From Mactromeris polynyma (Eukaryota > Mollusca > Bivalvia > Venerida > Mactridae), in contig JASFXZ010000016.1 of assembly GCA_032209605.1 (NCBI GenBank), forward strand, positions 3,348,001 to 3,412,000: a stretch of 64,000 bases of DNA, in the 5' to 3' direction. Numbering within the stretch: position 1 is the first letter of the stretch; the number at the start of each line of letters is the position of its first letter. Below, in pieces: positions 22,364 through 34,962 of the stretch. A model generated the notes under the pieces. It saw only the letters and a list, made by a program, of their open reading frames with translations. It had not been told where the DNA came from and ran no database searches. The translations under genes were made by a program, and so were the position numbers.

Positions 22364-25300
22364 GAACAAGCTTGGAAGCACTTTGCCCTATACGTCTCTA
22401 AGGTGAACAAGCTTGGAAGCACTTTGCCCTATACGTCTCTTAGGTGAACAAGCTTGGAAGCACTTTGCCCTATACGTCTCTAAGGTGAACAAGCTTGGAA
22501 GCACTTTGCCCTATGCGTCTCTAAGGTGAACAAGCTTGGAAGCACTTTGCCCTGTACGTCTCTTAGGTGAATAAGCTTGGAAGCACTTTGCCCTATACGT
22601 CTCTTAGGTGAACAAGCTTGGAAGCACTTTGCCCTATACGTCTCTTAGGTGAACAAGCTTGGAAGCACTTTGCCCTATACGTCTCTTAGGTGAACAAGCT
22701 TGGAAGCACTTTGCCCTATATGTCTCTAAGGTGAACAAGCTTGGAAGCACTTTGCCCTATACTTCTCTAAGGTGAACATGCTTGGAAGCACTTTGCCCTA
22801 TACATCTCTAAGGTGAACAAGCTTGGAAGCACTTTGCCCTATACATCTCTAAGGTGAACAAGCTTGGAAGCACTTTGCCCTATACATATCTAAGGTGAAC
22901 AAGCTTGGAAGCACTTTGCCCTATACGTCTCTAAGGTGAACACGCTTGGAAGCACTTTGCCCTATACATCTGTAAGGTGAACAAGCTTGGAAGCACTTGG
23001 TCCTATACGTCTCTTAGGTGAACAAGCTTGGAAGCACTTTGCCCTATATGTCTCTAAGGTGAACAAGCTTGGAAGCACTTTGCCCTATACTTCTCTAAGG
23101 TGAACATGCTTGGAAGCACTTTGCCCTATACATCTCTAAGGTGAACAAGCTTGGAAGCACTTTGCCCTATACATCTCTAAGGTGAACAAGCTTGGAAGCA
23201 CTTTGCCCTATACGTCTCTAAGGTGAACAAGCTTGGAAGCACTTTGCCCTATACATCTGTAAGGTGAACAAGCTTGGAAGCACTTGGTCCTATACGTCTC
23301 TTAGGTGAACAAGCTTGGAAGCACTTTGCCCTATACGTCTCTTAGGTGAACAAGCTTGGAAGCACTTTGCCCTATATGTCTCTAAGGTGAACAAGCTTGG
23401 AAGCACTTTGCCCTATACTTCTCTAAGGTGAACATGCTTGGAAGCACTTTGCCCTATACATCTCTAAGGTGAACAAGCTTGGAAGCACTTTGCCCTATAC
23501 ATCTCTAAGGTGAACAAGCTTGGAAGCACTTTGCCCTATACGTCTCTAAGGTGAACAAGCTTGGAAGCACTTTGCCCTATACATATCTAAGGTGAACAAG
23601 CTTGGAAGCACTTTGCCCTATACATATTTAAGGTGAACAAGCTTGGAAGCACTTTGCCCTATACATATCTAAGATGAACAAGCTTGGAAGCACTTTGCCC
23701 TATACATATCTAAGGTGAACAAGCTTGGAAGCACTTTGCCCTATACGTCTCTAAGGTGAACATGCTTGGAAGCACTTTGCCCTATACGTCTCTTAGGTGA
23801 ACAAGCTTGGAAGCACTTTGCCCTATACGTCTCTTAGGTGAACAAGCTTGGAAGCACTTTGCCCTATACGTCTCTTAGGTGAACAAGCTTGGAAGCACTT
23901 TGCCCTATATGTCTCTAAGGTGAACAAGCTTGGAAGCACTTTGCCCTATACTTCTCTAAGGTGAACATGCTTGGAAGCACTTTGCCCTATACATCTCTAA
24001 GGTGAACAAGCTTGGAAGCACTTTGCCCTATACATCTCTAAGGTGAACAAGCTTGGAAGCACTTTGCCCTATACATATCTAAGGTGAACAAGCTTGGAAG
24101 CACTTTGCCCTATACGTCTCTAAGGTGAACACGCTTGGAAGCACTTTGCCCTATACATCTGTAAGGTGAACAAGCTTGGAAGCACTTGGTCCTATACGTC
24201 TCTTAGGTGAACAAGCTTGGAAGCACTTTGCCCTATATGTCTCTAAGGTGAACAAGCTTGGAAGCACTTTGCCCTATACTTCTCTAAGGTGAACATGCTT
24301 GGAAGCACTTTGCCCTATACATCTCTAAGGTGAACAAGCTTGGAAGCACTTTGCCCTATACATCTCTAAGGTGAACAAGCTTGGAAGCACTTTGCCCTAT
24401 ACGTCTCTAAGGTGAACAAGCTTGGAAGCACTTTGCCCTATACATCTGTAAGGTGAACAAGCTTGGAAGCACTTGGTCCTATACGTCTCTTAGGTGAACA
24501 AGCTTGGAAGCACTTTGCCCTATACGTCTCTTAGGTGAACAAGCTTGGAAGCACTTTGCCCTATATGTCTCTAAGGTGAACAAGCTTGGAAGCACTTTGC
24601 CCTATACTTCTCTAAGGTGAACATGCTTGGAAGCACTTTGCCCTATACATCTCTAAGGTGAACAAGCTTGGAAGCACTTTGCCCTATACATCTCTAAGGT
24701 GAACAAGCTTGGAAGCACTTTGCCCTATACGTCTCTAAGGTGAACAAGCTTGGAAGCACTTTGCCCTATACATATCTAAGGTGAACAAGCTTGGAAGCAC
24801 TTTGCCCTATACATATTTAAGGTGAACAAGCTTGGAAGCACTTTGCCCTATACATATCTAAGATGAACAAGCTTGGAAGCACTTTGCCCTATACATATCT
24901 AAGGTGAACAAGCTTGGAAGCACTTTGCCCTATACGTCTCTAAGGTGAACACGCTTGGAAGCACTTTGCCCTATACATCTGTAAGGTGAACAAGCTTGGA
25001 AGCACTTGGTCCTATACATATCTAAGGTGAACAAGCTTTGAAGCACTTTGCCCTATACATATCTAAGGTGAACAAGCTTTGAAGCACTTTGCCCTATACG
25101 TCTCTAATGTGAACAAGCTTGGAAGCATTTTGCCCTATATGTCTCTAAGGTGAACAAGCTTGGAAGCACTTTGCCCTATACGTCTCTAAGGTGAACAAGC
25201 TTGGAAGCACTTTGCCCTATACATATCTAAGGTGAACAGGCTTGGAAGCACTTTGCCCTATACGTCTCTAAGGTGAACAAGCTTGGAAGCACTTTGCCCT

Positions 25301-26671
25301 ATACATCTCTAAGGTGAACAGGCTTGGAAGCACTTTGCCCTATACATATCTAAGGTGAACAAGCTTGGAAGCACTTTGCCCTATACGTCTCTAAGGTGAA
25401 CACGCTTGGAAGCACTTTGCCCTATACATCTCTAAGGTGAACAAGCTTGGAAGCACTTTGCCCTATACGTCTCTAAGGTGAACAGGCTTGGAAGCACTTT
25501 GCCCTATACATCTCTAAGGTGAACAGGCTTGGAAGCACTTTGCCCTTTACATATCTAAGGTGAACAGGCTTGGAAGCACTTTGCCCTATACGTCTCTAAG
25601 GTGAACACGCTTGGAAGCACTTTGCCCTATACATCTCTAAGGTGAACAGGCTTGGAAGCACTTTGCCCTATACGTCTCTAAGGTGAACACGCTTGGAAGC
25701 ACTTTGCCCTATACATATCTAAGGTGAACAGGCTTGGAAGCAATTTGCCCTATACGTCTCTAAGGTGAACAATCTTGGAAGCACTTTGCCCTATACGTCT
25801 CTAAGGTGAACAAGCTTGGAAGCACTTTGCCCTATACATATCTAAGGTGAACAGGCTTGGAAGCAATTTGCCCTATACGTCTCTAAGTTGAACAAGCTTG
25901 GAAGCACTTTGCCCTATACGTCTCTAAGGTGAACAGGCATGGAAGCACTTTGCCCTATATATATAAGGTGAACAGGCTTGGAAGCAATAATGCCCTATAC
26001 GTCTCTAAGGTGAATAAGCTTGGAAGCAATTTGCCCTATACGTTTCTGAGGTGAACAGGCTTGGAAGTTCTTTGCCCTATACATATTTAAGGTGAACAAG
26101 CTTGGAAGCACTTTGCCCTATACGTCTCTAAGGTGAACAAGCTTGGAAGCACTTTGCCCTATACATCTCTAAGGTGAACAAGCTTGGAAGCACTTTGCCC
26201 TATACGTCTCTAAGGTGAACAAGCTTGGAAGCACTTTGCCCTATATATATCTAAGGTGAACAAGCTTGGAAGCACTTTGCCCTATACATATTTAAGGTGA
26301 ACAAGCTTGGAAACACTTTGCCCTATACGTCTCTAAGGTGAACAAGCTTGGAAGCACTTTGCCCTATACATCTCTAAGGTGAACAAGCTTGGAAGCACTT
26401 TGCCCTATACATATCTAAGGTGAACAAGCTTGGAAGCACTTTGCCCTATACGTCTCTAAGGTGAACAAGCTTGGAAGCACTTTGCCCTATACGTCTCTAA
26501 GGTGAACAAGCTTGGAAGAATTTTGCCCTATACATATCTAACGTGAACAAGCTTGGAAGAACTTTGCCCTATACATATCTAAGGTGAACAAGCTTGGAAG
26601 CATTTTGCCCTATACGTCTCTAAGGTGAACAAGCAGCTTGGAAGCATTTTGCCCTATTCGTCTCTAAGGTG
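22364..26671. repeat. 41-bp satellite array, about 105 copies
   Basis: The unit is GAACAAGCTTGGAAGCACTT then TGCCCTATACGTCTCTAAGGT, repeated head to tail with exact 41-bp spacing. Each unit carries a HindIII site (AAGCTT) except where mutated to AATCTT, ATGCTT, ACGCTT or AGGCTT. Variants such as TATATGTCT (22717, 23045, 23373, 23906, 24234, 24562) and CACTTGGTCC (22994, 23281, 24183, 24470) mark higher-order structure. Copies beyond about 25.1 kb are more diverged, with small indels near 25960-26000 and 26630. Forty-one is not a multiple of three, so there is no coding potential. Confidence 0.97.
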
Positions 26672-27011
26672 AAGTTCAATAGTTTTCCCAAGTGCCGTCT
26701 TTCAATCATGCTTGTAGATGTGACTGCATCAGTAGCGGTCTATGTCTTGGAAATAACAACTTTTTTATCAATGCAATATTCTCTGTGGAGAAGCCAGAAT
26801 TTATCCATTCATGAGTTGTTAATTGTTTCTTATCGGAATGACCTGAAATGTATTTATCCTTTTAGACTTCTGGTAGAGGCTGAGTACCTTTGTGCGTATT
26901 TAGTTGTGGGAAAAACCTATTACCAGTAGTCGGTTAAGTCATTAGTGACATTTTTTATTCAAAAATTTCCTTTGTTGTGACGTTAATGTTATGTCATTAT
27001 CACCCATTTAG

Positions 27012-27147
27012 ATACTGGAAAGTCAGAGGACAGTGACCCAGATTGGGGCGGGAGAGATACTAGTACGAGACGACCGAGAAAATCCAAGTTGCCGAGTTAC
27101 AGAAAAAGTACAGCCGCCTCTAGAGCAAGAAAAGATTCACAAACAAG
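27012..27147 (+). CDS. possible internal exon of an unrecognised host gene
   Basis: A 136-bp segment sits between an acceptor-like CACCCATTTAG and a donor-like AAG|GTAAAG. Two frames are open. One gives TGKSEDSDPDWGGRD, then TSTRRPRKSKLPSYRKS, an acidic then basic composition like a nuclear-protein linker. The other starts ILESQRTVTQIGAG. The GC content is higher than in the surrounding DNA. The gene is not recognised and no motif settles the frame. Confidence 0.4.
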
Positions 27148-30100
27148 GTAAAGAAGTTAAATGGACATTTGTCTGATCATTTCAACGTATGTTGACGAAA
27201 CGACTTAAGGTAGTATGGGTGTAATGGGCACTATTCCCAATGACCTCTTGCACATTACTGTTGCCAAGTATACTGTATGATAAGTTAAATAGCAAATTTT
27301 CAGGAACTTTACCCATCAGATATGTCAGTTACAAGCATTTATATATGTACACCCCCCTTGGCACAACCACACCACTGAAAGAACTAATCAGGCATAACTT
27401 AAATCCATAAAAAATCTATTTTTTCATCATTTATTCTCTATGGACCTGTTTATATATTACACAAATACATATTAAGACAAAACATTACACAAAAGCCATC
27501 AAGATACTTGGTTAAATTGAAATCGGCATATAATATTTTGTTAGGAGGGTCTCAGAAAATCAACAATTTTTTCCAAAAAGTATGTTACTATTGCGAAATG
27601 ACACAGCATTTTCCTTTATATTTGCAATGGGCAACTGAAATATCCACTCATAACTTTTATTGTTGTTCTATTTTAATCAAATTGTGTAAGTTTCATGACT
27701 ATTGACCAGCTATATCTCTGAAAATCATGTAAAATTTATGACATTGTATAGTTTCGGTGAATAAAATGTTTCACATCAAATACTGATGCATTTCTTGGTA
27801 TCTTTATGAAACTGCTATTATTGCAGTGCAAATACAACTTTTATGAACTTCCTCAATTTCTGCTGTCAGATTTATGTCCTGTTGGTTTGTGATTCTGTAC
27901 TATAGTATAGGCACACTGTTGGTTGTTCAGTATTTTTACTGACGTTTCAAGGCTGTAATTCGCTGTATGGTTATTATTTCTGTTTGTGTTTTGAATGTAT
28001 TTTATATTTCCCTTTCCCCTGTGCAATTCTGTCACTTTATATAGTGTTCAGGTTATTTTTTGCCCATATTCGGCCTATTGCTGCCAGCTGTCTTGACTTG
28101 TCCTGTGATATTTTTCATCCATTATTCCCCCCGCCTTCACAGTCCACTTTGATACTCCTAGTTATTCCTTACTGTCTGCCAGGCCATTCCTTGTGCCTCT
28201 GTTCCTTGACGTATGTACCCTTTAACCTCCTCAACTGCTTTGTGTTTTATGGATGGTTGTTTTCCCGGAGGTCTGTGTGTGTGGCTTCTTTTTCTCTTTT
28301 TTTTTTTTTGTATCACAGTTTGATCTTTGCAATTTATTGAGAAAATTGTCTCCAACTTTCATAACAGATGAGAGCCTCAATGATTGTTTGTTTATCAGAA
28401 CATTGATTGATTAGATAGTGCTTTAGTCAACTGGCAATATTGTAATCGTTTTACGTCCATAAAACATCTTTTGAAAACTTTTTCTAAACTTTAAATTGTC
28501 TGCCCTTTTTTATGACATGCAATGATGAATTAAAAAGATGGAGAATTGAATTATCGAAACTTCTGTAACACTGAAGTTCTTAGTAAAATAGCATAATAAC
28601 GTTACGTCTCATACAGTATCGCTTTTTGTCTGAGATTTAGCTGTGCTTACATTTTTGGTAACCGAGAGTATGTGACCATAATTGAAGAATAATTGTTCAC
28701 AATGAGAAGATGTTTTTTGTTTATCCTCTGAAGTGCAACGAAATCCTACGGAGATAGTGAAGCTGTAAATATTTGATGATTAGGATGTTTAAGCATGACT
28801 TGATGCCTGATAATAATCATCATTGCTTTTATCTGTTGTATTTGTATGCCCTTAAAACAGGTTCGCACAAGCCTTGAAAAGTCCTTGAATTGATCGTAGT
28901 CCTTGACAATTATTATAACCCTTAAAAAAGTTGAAAAGAACTTGAATTTTTGAGTAAAGACTGCTTGAATTTCATCTGGAATGACAATGATCACAAAAAA
29001 GGTTCTGTTACTAACTTTGCTTTGTGGCAAGAATGATGCTTTAACAGTATAGATATAAGAAAATAAATTGAAAGAAAATGATATCGAAACTTATTGATCT
29101 TTTAAGTTTCTGTGCCGGTTGTACATTCTTGATTTACACAGTGACATTTCTACTAACACTATTACATCATGCAGTTCTACGTCTGTTTCAACACAAAATG
29201 TTTTTGTTAACCTTTTTGTGAATTTGTGACGAAAATGCCCTTGTAAACTTGAAAAAGTGTTTGAAAAAATGATGACAAGTCGTTAGATTTTATTAGAATA
29301 CTGTATAAGTGAATATTTTGGGGAGTCAGATGTTTGCAAATCAGCAATTTCAGTTTCATGAGCAGAAATGTTTGCATATCACGGAATATTTAATGGAACG
29401 AATATTGTTAAATTTAATTGTCATGTATGTAAAAATGTACTTCTGTGAATGAAGTCAATAACTCCGGCTCTGATATTATTGTGAGTTTCTTAAATTCGTA
29501 AACGTTTTAATTTCCATGTTGTGAGGTTTACTACTTATATTGTGTTATGTATAAATTGTACTTTCGGTTTCCTCAGGGTGATTTGAGATCAGTGGTCGCC
29601 GTTTAAGGTCTCTTATTATGGCACTCATTTTGCAATTCTTGGGGCCATTTAAAGTTGCCGTTCCTCTACTGAATTTGTTGGTTTTTCCCCTATTTTCCTT
29701 TAAAATCCCCCTCTCAAGATGGAAAGAAAACTATTTAGAGTTGTTGACATTGTTCCACAATTCTTTAAACTTACTAAGACATCTGTCGGAAAATGCTGTA
29801 TATTTGTCATAATTCATTAACAATGGTGTAAAAAAGTAAAAACATTATAACATGAGTTTTGCTCAAAATGCCCCTTTTCATCTTTTTAAAATGGCAATAT
29901 TCTGCGGATATGCATATCAATCCCCCAATGTTGTCTATAGTGCCCTGCCCATCCCAATCTGTCTCGCAGTAGATTTGATGCAGTTACAGTATTCTATAGT
30001 TTATCACACTTCCATGAAAGCGCAATAATTGTCTCTTAGTTTACGCATTGTTCCTTTAATTATGTTTTTTTGTATGGCTTCTTGGGAATTGAATAATATA

Positions 30101-30490
30101 CATTGAAGGAAGTAATTTTCTTTCTTTTGTCTGATTGATATTGAGACGTCTGTGATAGGTCATTCAAAAACGTAATCCAATGTTGTGGAATTACTTGTTC
30201 TATTTGAAAGGACAAGTCCCTAGGTTGTATTTTGGTGCCTGGATGATTCCTATTTTATTAATTGTTCAATTTCTGATTGACCAAAATATTGTTGAAAAAC
30301 TCCGAAACAACACGACCTAGGCTTTCCTAAATATAGTTGCTCGACTCCTTGAAACTTTACTTTTCAAATTTTTCATTCTGTAGTGAGGAACGCTGGGGAT
30401 TTTGAATGGCTGTAATGATGATCAAATTAGAGTGACTTCTCCAAGTAAATAGAGTGTTTAATGGTAGTGCAAAGCTATAAAGAGTAAAAG
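27148..30490. other. non-coding stretch with minor dispersed repeats
   Basis: No convincing gene. 28861-28960 contains the phrase CTTGAAAAGTCCTTGAATT with variants, a common dispersed-repeat motif. TGTTTTATGGATGGTTGTTT at about 28245 recurs in similar form near 30972. Confidence 0.4.
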
Positions 30491-30494
30491 TAAA

Positions 30495-30735
30495 TTGTCT
30501 ATTTATTATATTGTCATCCCTATTTAAAGAGTAAGACCTACTTTCTGAGCACATTTAATTCCCAATTCCGTTCCATTAATGCCAGGCACCATGCAGGGAG
30601 GCAAACAATAAACATTATATAACTACCTGGCGTCACACCAACCGGCCATATTGGAATGGACCCAGAATTTTAACATTTGACGTCCCGCTCCAAAGGCGGA
30701 TGCCCTATACCACTCGACCATAGGAGACAGCAACT
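30495..30735 (-). repeat. SINE family B, copy with tRNA-like head (minus)
   Basis: On the minus strand it begins with a tRNA-like segment (CTCCTATGGTCGAGTGGTAT, then AGGGCATCCGCCTTTGG) and continues with ATATGGCCGGTTGGTGTGAC, GGTGCCTGGCATTAAT and the 3' TTTAAATAGGGATGACAATA region. It is shorter than the 54836-55110 copy through a deletion in the 3' body. Confidence 0.75.
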
Positions 30736-32880
30736 ATGAGTGCTCTAAACATTCATATCAAAACTCATTTACTGCTGCAAATTAAAAAAATGTGAATTAA
30801 TTTTTTAACCAAGTTAGCTGATATAATATTAGTTACCAAGAAAGCAGTCATTAAGTGTGACTACGTTTTTCATGTTCTAGAATACACAGTATTTGAACAG
30901 ATACTGTGGGGAGAGGTTTTGTCTTATGTATGTTGTGTTTTCTGTAGCAACTTATTCTCTCTTTAATACCTGATGTTTTATGGACTGTTGTTTTCCCCCA
31001 GAGGTCTGTATGAGACAGGTATTGTTTTATGTATGTTGCGTTCCCTGTAGCAACTTATTCTCTCTTTAACCATTAAGGTTAATAATAACTTTTGTCATTT
31101 CCTATCCTCTTCCATTGTGTTTAATGGATTATTTGATATTTTTAGGGTACCTAATATTGAATTTAAATCTCTCAATTCTTGTGTTCATCAGAATTCAAGA
31201 CAAAACTTGCATAGGAATAATTTTTCGCTTTTACATTACAAATTGTTTTCTCTGAAACTTTATTGTCAGTTTCAATTATATTTCTTCATTAGATTCTGCT
31301 TGCAAGCCAGAATGTGAGATCATTGTTTTGTTTCAAGATATATATGAGGTACATCAAATAGATTTACTTCGGATTGCGAACAATATTGAAATTTCATCCT
31401 AATAATGTGGTACAGAACAGCAATATATATTTAAAATTATGCGATAAAAGCAAAGACAGGGTGTGACATCTGCTTGAACTTCGATTGATGATACAAAAAC
31501 TGAACTTTGTACTTCTAGTAAAAATTATTTGAGCTAATTCTGAATTTCATCTATTGAAGCCTGCTATATTTAATTGCCCTTTCCTGCAGATTGTACTATT
31601 TTGCACGGTCATGCTTGGATCAAGGACAATAATGTCATTAAATGAGATTTTCTAATTTCGAGGGTAGTAGTAGCTAATGATGATTAATATTCTGCTGTTT
31701 GTGTTGGGTGATTTCTATATCCAGTCAAGATGGAAATATTATATTATTCATAAATTGGCTGCATTGGAGAAATTATAAGTTTTGGGACAAATTGATTAAT
31801 TCAATTTGGTACTTGCCAATTAGGAAAAGACGGACAGTTATTAGTTTGGGGACATGGTTGTTATGTTACTAATTATTATCCATAGTGTGTATTTTCCTGA
31901 TAGCATTTCAGAATGATTGAGTAGCCTTAAGGGAATCGCATGTCTTGGCTTGGAAAAAGTATTTCAAGCTGAATTAATGAGAAACTTAACAGATTGCTGT
32001 CCATTTTAATTTATGAATGGCGTGTTCTATAATTTCCTTATTTGGGAGTATTTGTTAAATTTGTATAATTTTGAGGATTAAACCTGAAACCTACAGAGTT
32101 CTGTGTCCTACCCATAATGCTCCGCAGCGACTGTATGCTAGTAATCTAAAAATTGTGAGTGTATGCTTTTATGCCTGACTCACTAGGATCTACATGAGAT
32201 TTAACAAATATTATTGATTACCTGGGGCCTTTAATGATTCCCAAACATTTTAAGACTGAAACTAAGACTTTAAATTTGCAAAAGTAATAATATGACTAGC
32301 CTTTTGTGTTTATTAAAGCTAAACCCTGTGAAAGTTTGCCTGAATAGTTCTTGTTACCCACTCTACATGCTTGCATATTTTTATTAAAGTCTATACTGTA
32401 ATAATAACATAAGAGCCAAAAGAACATTTGACATGTACTTTTTTAAGTTTTTGACTTAAAATGTATGTGAATATGGCCCCGGTTCCCAAAAATGGAAAAA
32501 ACAAAAACTCACAAGTAATCAAAATCTCATGAATCAAACCAAAATGATGTACATTTTAATTTTAAAAGCTAAGCATTTCGATGAAATAAGCATTGAAACA
32601 TTGAATGCTGGATGAACTAGATCCTAGATGTTTTCCCTTCGATGGGGTCATGACTGTCTGTGGCTACCTCTTGGAGAAAATATGTTCTAGAAGTTGTAAC
32701 TTATATGTAAAATCAATGGTTTGAATAATCACAACTATTTTTGGACACCATGATTGGTCATTATCTCTTCTCGAAAAGTCGTTCCGACCTTTGGTATTAA
32801 ATAGGCAGAAAAAGTGCTTCATAAGAGTGCATTATAATGTGATCGATAATTGACATCTGAGTATATGGAAGGAAAACAGT
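30736..32880. other. non-coding stretch with one local duplication
   Basis: TATGTATGTTG(T/C)GTT followed by TGTAGCAACTTATTCTCTCT occurs at about 30930 and 31034, a tandem duplication of about 105 bp. Otherwise I see no gene. Confidence 0.4.
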
Positions 32881-32896
32881 TGTACTTTTGGTTAGA

Positions 32897-33660
32897 GTAT
32901 GGTACTTATGGTTTCAGTATGGAAGTCTCTGTCATGAATGTTATGGTTTAAGAATGGTACTTATGGTTTCAATATGGAAGTCTCTGTCATGAATGTTATG
33001 GTTTAAGAATGGTACTTATGGTTTCAGTATGGAAGTCTTTGTCACAAATGTTATGGTTTAAGAATGGTACTTATGGTTTCAGTATGGAAGTCTCTGTCAT
33101 GAATGTTATGGTTTAAGTATGGTACTTATGGTTTCAGTATGGAAGTCTCTGTCATGAATGTTATGGTTTAAGAATGGTACTTATGGTTTCAGTATGGAAG
33201 TCTCTGTCATGAATGTTATGGTTTAAGTATGGTACTTATGGTTTCAGTATGGAAGTCTCTGTCATGAATGTTATGGTTTAAGAATGGTACTTATGGTTTC
33301 AGTATGGAAGTCTCTGTCATGAATGTTATGGTTTAAGAATGGTACTTATGGTTTCAGTATGGAAGTCTTTGTCACAAATGTTATGGTTTAAGAATGGTAC
33401 TTATGGTTTCAGTATGGAAGTCTCTGTCATGAATGTTATGGTTTAAGTATGGTACTTATGGTTTCAGTATGGAAGTCTCTGTCATGAATGTTATGGTTTA
33501 AGTATGGTACTTATGGTTTCTGTATGGAAGTCTCTGTCATGAATGTTATGGTTTAAGAATGGTACTTATGGTTTCAGTATGGAAGTCTCTGTCATGAATG
33601 TTATGGTTAGAGTATGGTACTTATGGTTTCAGTATGGAAGTCTCTGTCATGAATGTTATC
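32897..33660. repeat. 55-bp minisatellite, about 14 copies
   Basis: GGTACTTATGGTTTCAGTAT recurs at 32901, 32956, 33011 and onward at 55-bp spacing, followed by GGAAGTCTCTGTCATGAATG and TTATGGTTTAAGAAT. The rare variant GTCACAAATG appears at 33041 and 33371, exactly 330 bp (six units) apart, so a six-unit block was duplicated. Confidence 0.95.
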
Positions 33661-33809
33661 ATTGCTTTTAAATGACCCAGTATTACTTTGTCTCTTCTTT
33701 GGCTTAACATACTGTTTTCTAGTAACATGGTTTTACTATAATTTGCATATCAGTGTTGTGTAAACCAGTCAAATCTTACGTTAACCACTAGGCTTGGCTA
33801 TTTCTCTTC

Positions 33810-33990
33810 AACTGGATTGGTTAACCTTTCGTTAAAGGGTACATTACCTTACCAAAATCCACAGAATTTCGGTGAATTTACTGAAATCCATTTTGGGTCT
33901 GGAGTGACCAGCAATCATAACATCTCGGCATATTTTTATGTTGCACACCAAATCTTTACCAAATCTGCGCCGACCATCTTTGTTTTCAAA
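33810..33990 (+). repeat. dispersed repeat C, copy 1
   Basis: TTAACCTTTCGTTAAAGG, ACTGAAATCCATTTTGG, CAATCATAACATCTC and TTTTTATGTTGCACA appear in the same order at about 56472-56630. It is the same unnamed interspersed family, not a gene. Confidence 0.6.
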
Positions 33991-34109
33991 TATTTCTTGT
34001 TTATCTTGATATGACTGTTTCTGTCAGTTTTATATTTGATACATGTACTTAGTAAAACAGAACTTCTTAAGATGAATAACATCACAATTGGAAAGAGCAT
34101 GTTTGGTAG

Positions 34110-34205
34110 ATGACAAGATGACGCGACTCAGTTCTGTAAGGAAGGGGAGAGAAGCACAAGGAAGGCAACTTTTACAAAGCAGGCCCTCTCAACACAAACA
34201 CTTAG
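34110..34205 (+). CDS. possible 96-bp cassette exon
   Basis: Bounded by GTTTGGTAG| and CTTAG|GTAAAG. One frame reads DKMTRLSSVRKGREAQGRQL, then LQSRPSQHKHL. The length is a multiple of three. Joined to the 27012 exon in its SEDSDPDW frame it would give an immediate stop (AGA TGA); joined in the other frame it stays open. This is weak evidence for a real exon. Confidence 0.25.
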
Positions 34206-34451
34206 GTAAAGAAATAATAAATGAAATAAGACTTACGTTGAGTAACATTTTCATATCAAATAAAATCAATGAAAACATGTTTTCTTAACTTTATAATATC
34301 ATAGACTTGACACAAAATTCTAAGCAAAATCTTAACACATAAACTTGTAACTTGGACAAAACCTTACTTTGATTGAAATCCATTGATATGCATTTATGGC
34401 ACCACTTGTAAGGATTAACTGTATGGACTTGTTGAACATCTTCGGTTCTAC

Positions 34452-34960
34452 CAACGTGATGGCTCAATGGTTGAGCTCCTTTTGCAGGAAGGTTCCCCTG
34501 TGAAATGAACTGTTACAGTTCATGAATTATTCATGAAATATTCATGCATAGTTCATGTTCACAATTCATGAAAAAGTCATGATATTCCTTGAAGTCTAAA
34601 TGAGACTAATTCTTGAAATGTTCATGATATTAATAGTTCATGAATTGGATATGATGTCCAAAAGTTCATGAACACAAGTGAAGAACTGTTGAAGACCAGT
34701 TCATGAACTGTTCTTGAAGTTTTTGAGAAGTTCATGATTTCATGAACTGCATTTCACTGGGGTTACAGGCTAGATCCCTGGCCATGATGTTCCTAAGTTG
34801 TTAAATATGGTTCTAGTAGTTTCTCATCTATGCTCGGCAATACAAAGACAGCACAAGCACTGGCTAGCCTGGTGTCAGGTTAATGTGACTGGGTGGGGTA
34901 TCATGTTACATATCCATGGTATGCTATCTTTGTTGCAGAATTATTTTTTACCAGACTGGG
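34452..34960 (+). repeat. tRNA-like-headed SINE interrupted by a MITE
   Basis: A head-like segment (GATGGCTCAATGGTTGAGCT, then GCAGGAAGGTT) is cut at 34494 and resumes at 34763 with TTACAGGCTAGATCCCTGG, which completes a B-box-like part. Downstream is CTGGGTGGGGTATCATGTTA (about 34890), a phrase I associate with molluscan SINE bodies. The end is not defined precisely. Confidence 0.45.
34495..34762. mobile_element. 268-bp MITE rich in TTCATGAA palindromes
   Basis: Terminal inverted repeats are CCCCTGTGAAATG at the left and CATTTCACTGGGG at the right (one mismatch), flanked by TT on both sides. The interior has more than ten TTCATGA/TCATGAA motifs, so it can form many local hairpins. It has no coding capacity and splits an older SINE. 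Confidence 0.75.
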
Positions 34961-34962
34961 AT

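Noticed and set aside
22364..26671. CRISPR-like array
   Set aside because: Whole 41-bp units repeat with no unique spacers, the genome is eukaryotic and there are no cas genes.
29550..29612. TTTCCTCAG| followed by a short segment and GTCTCT as a micro-exon
   Set aside because: It contains a stop in the most likely frame and the donor is non-consensus.
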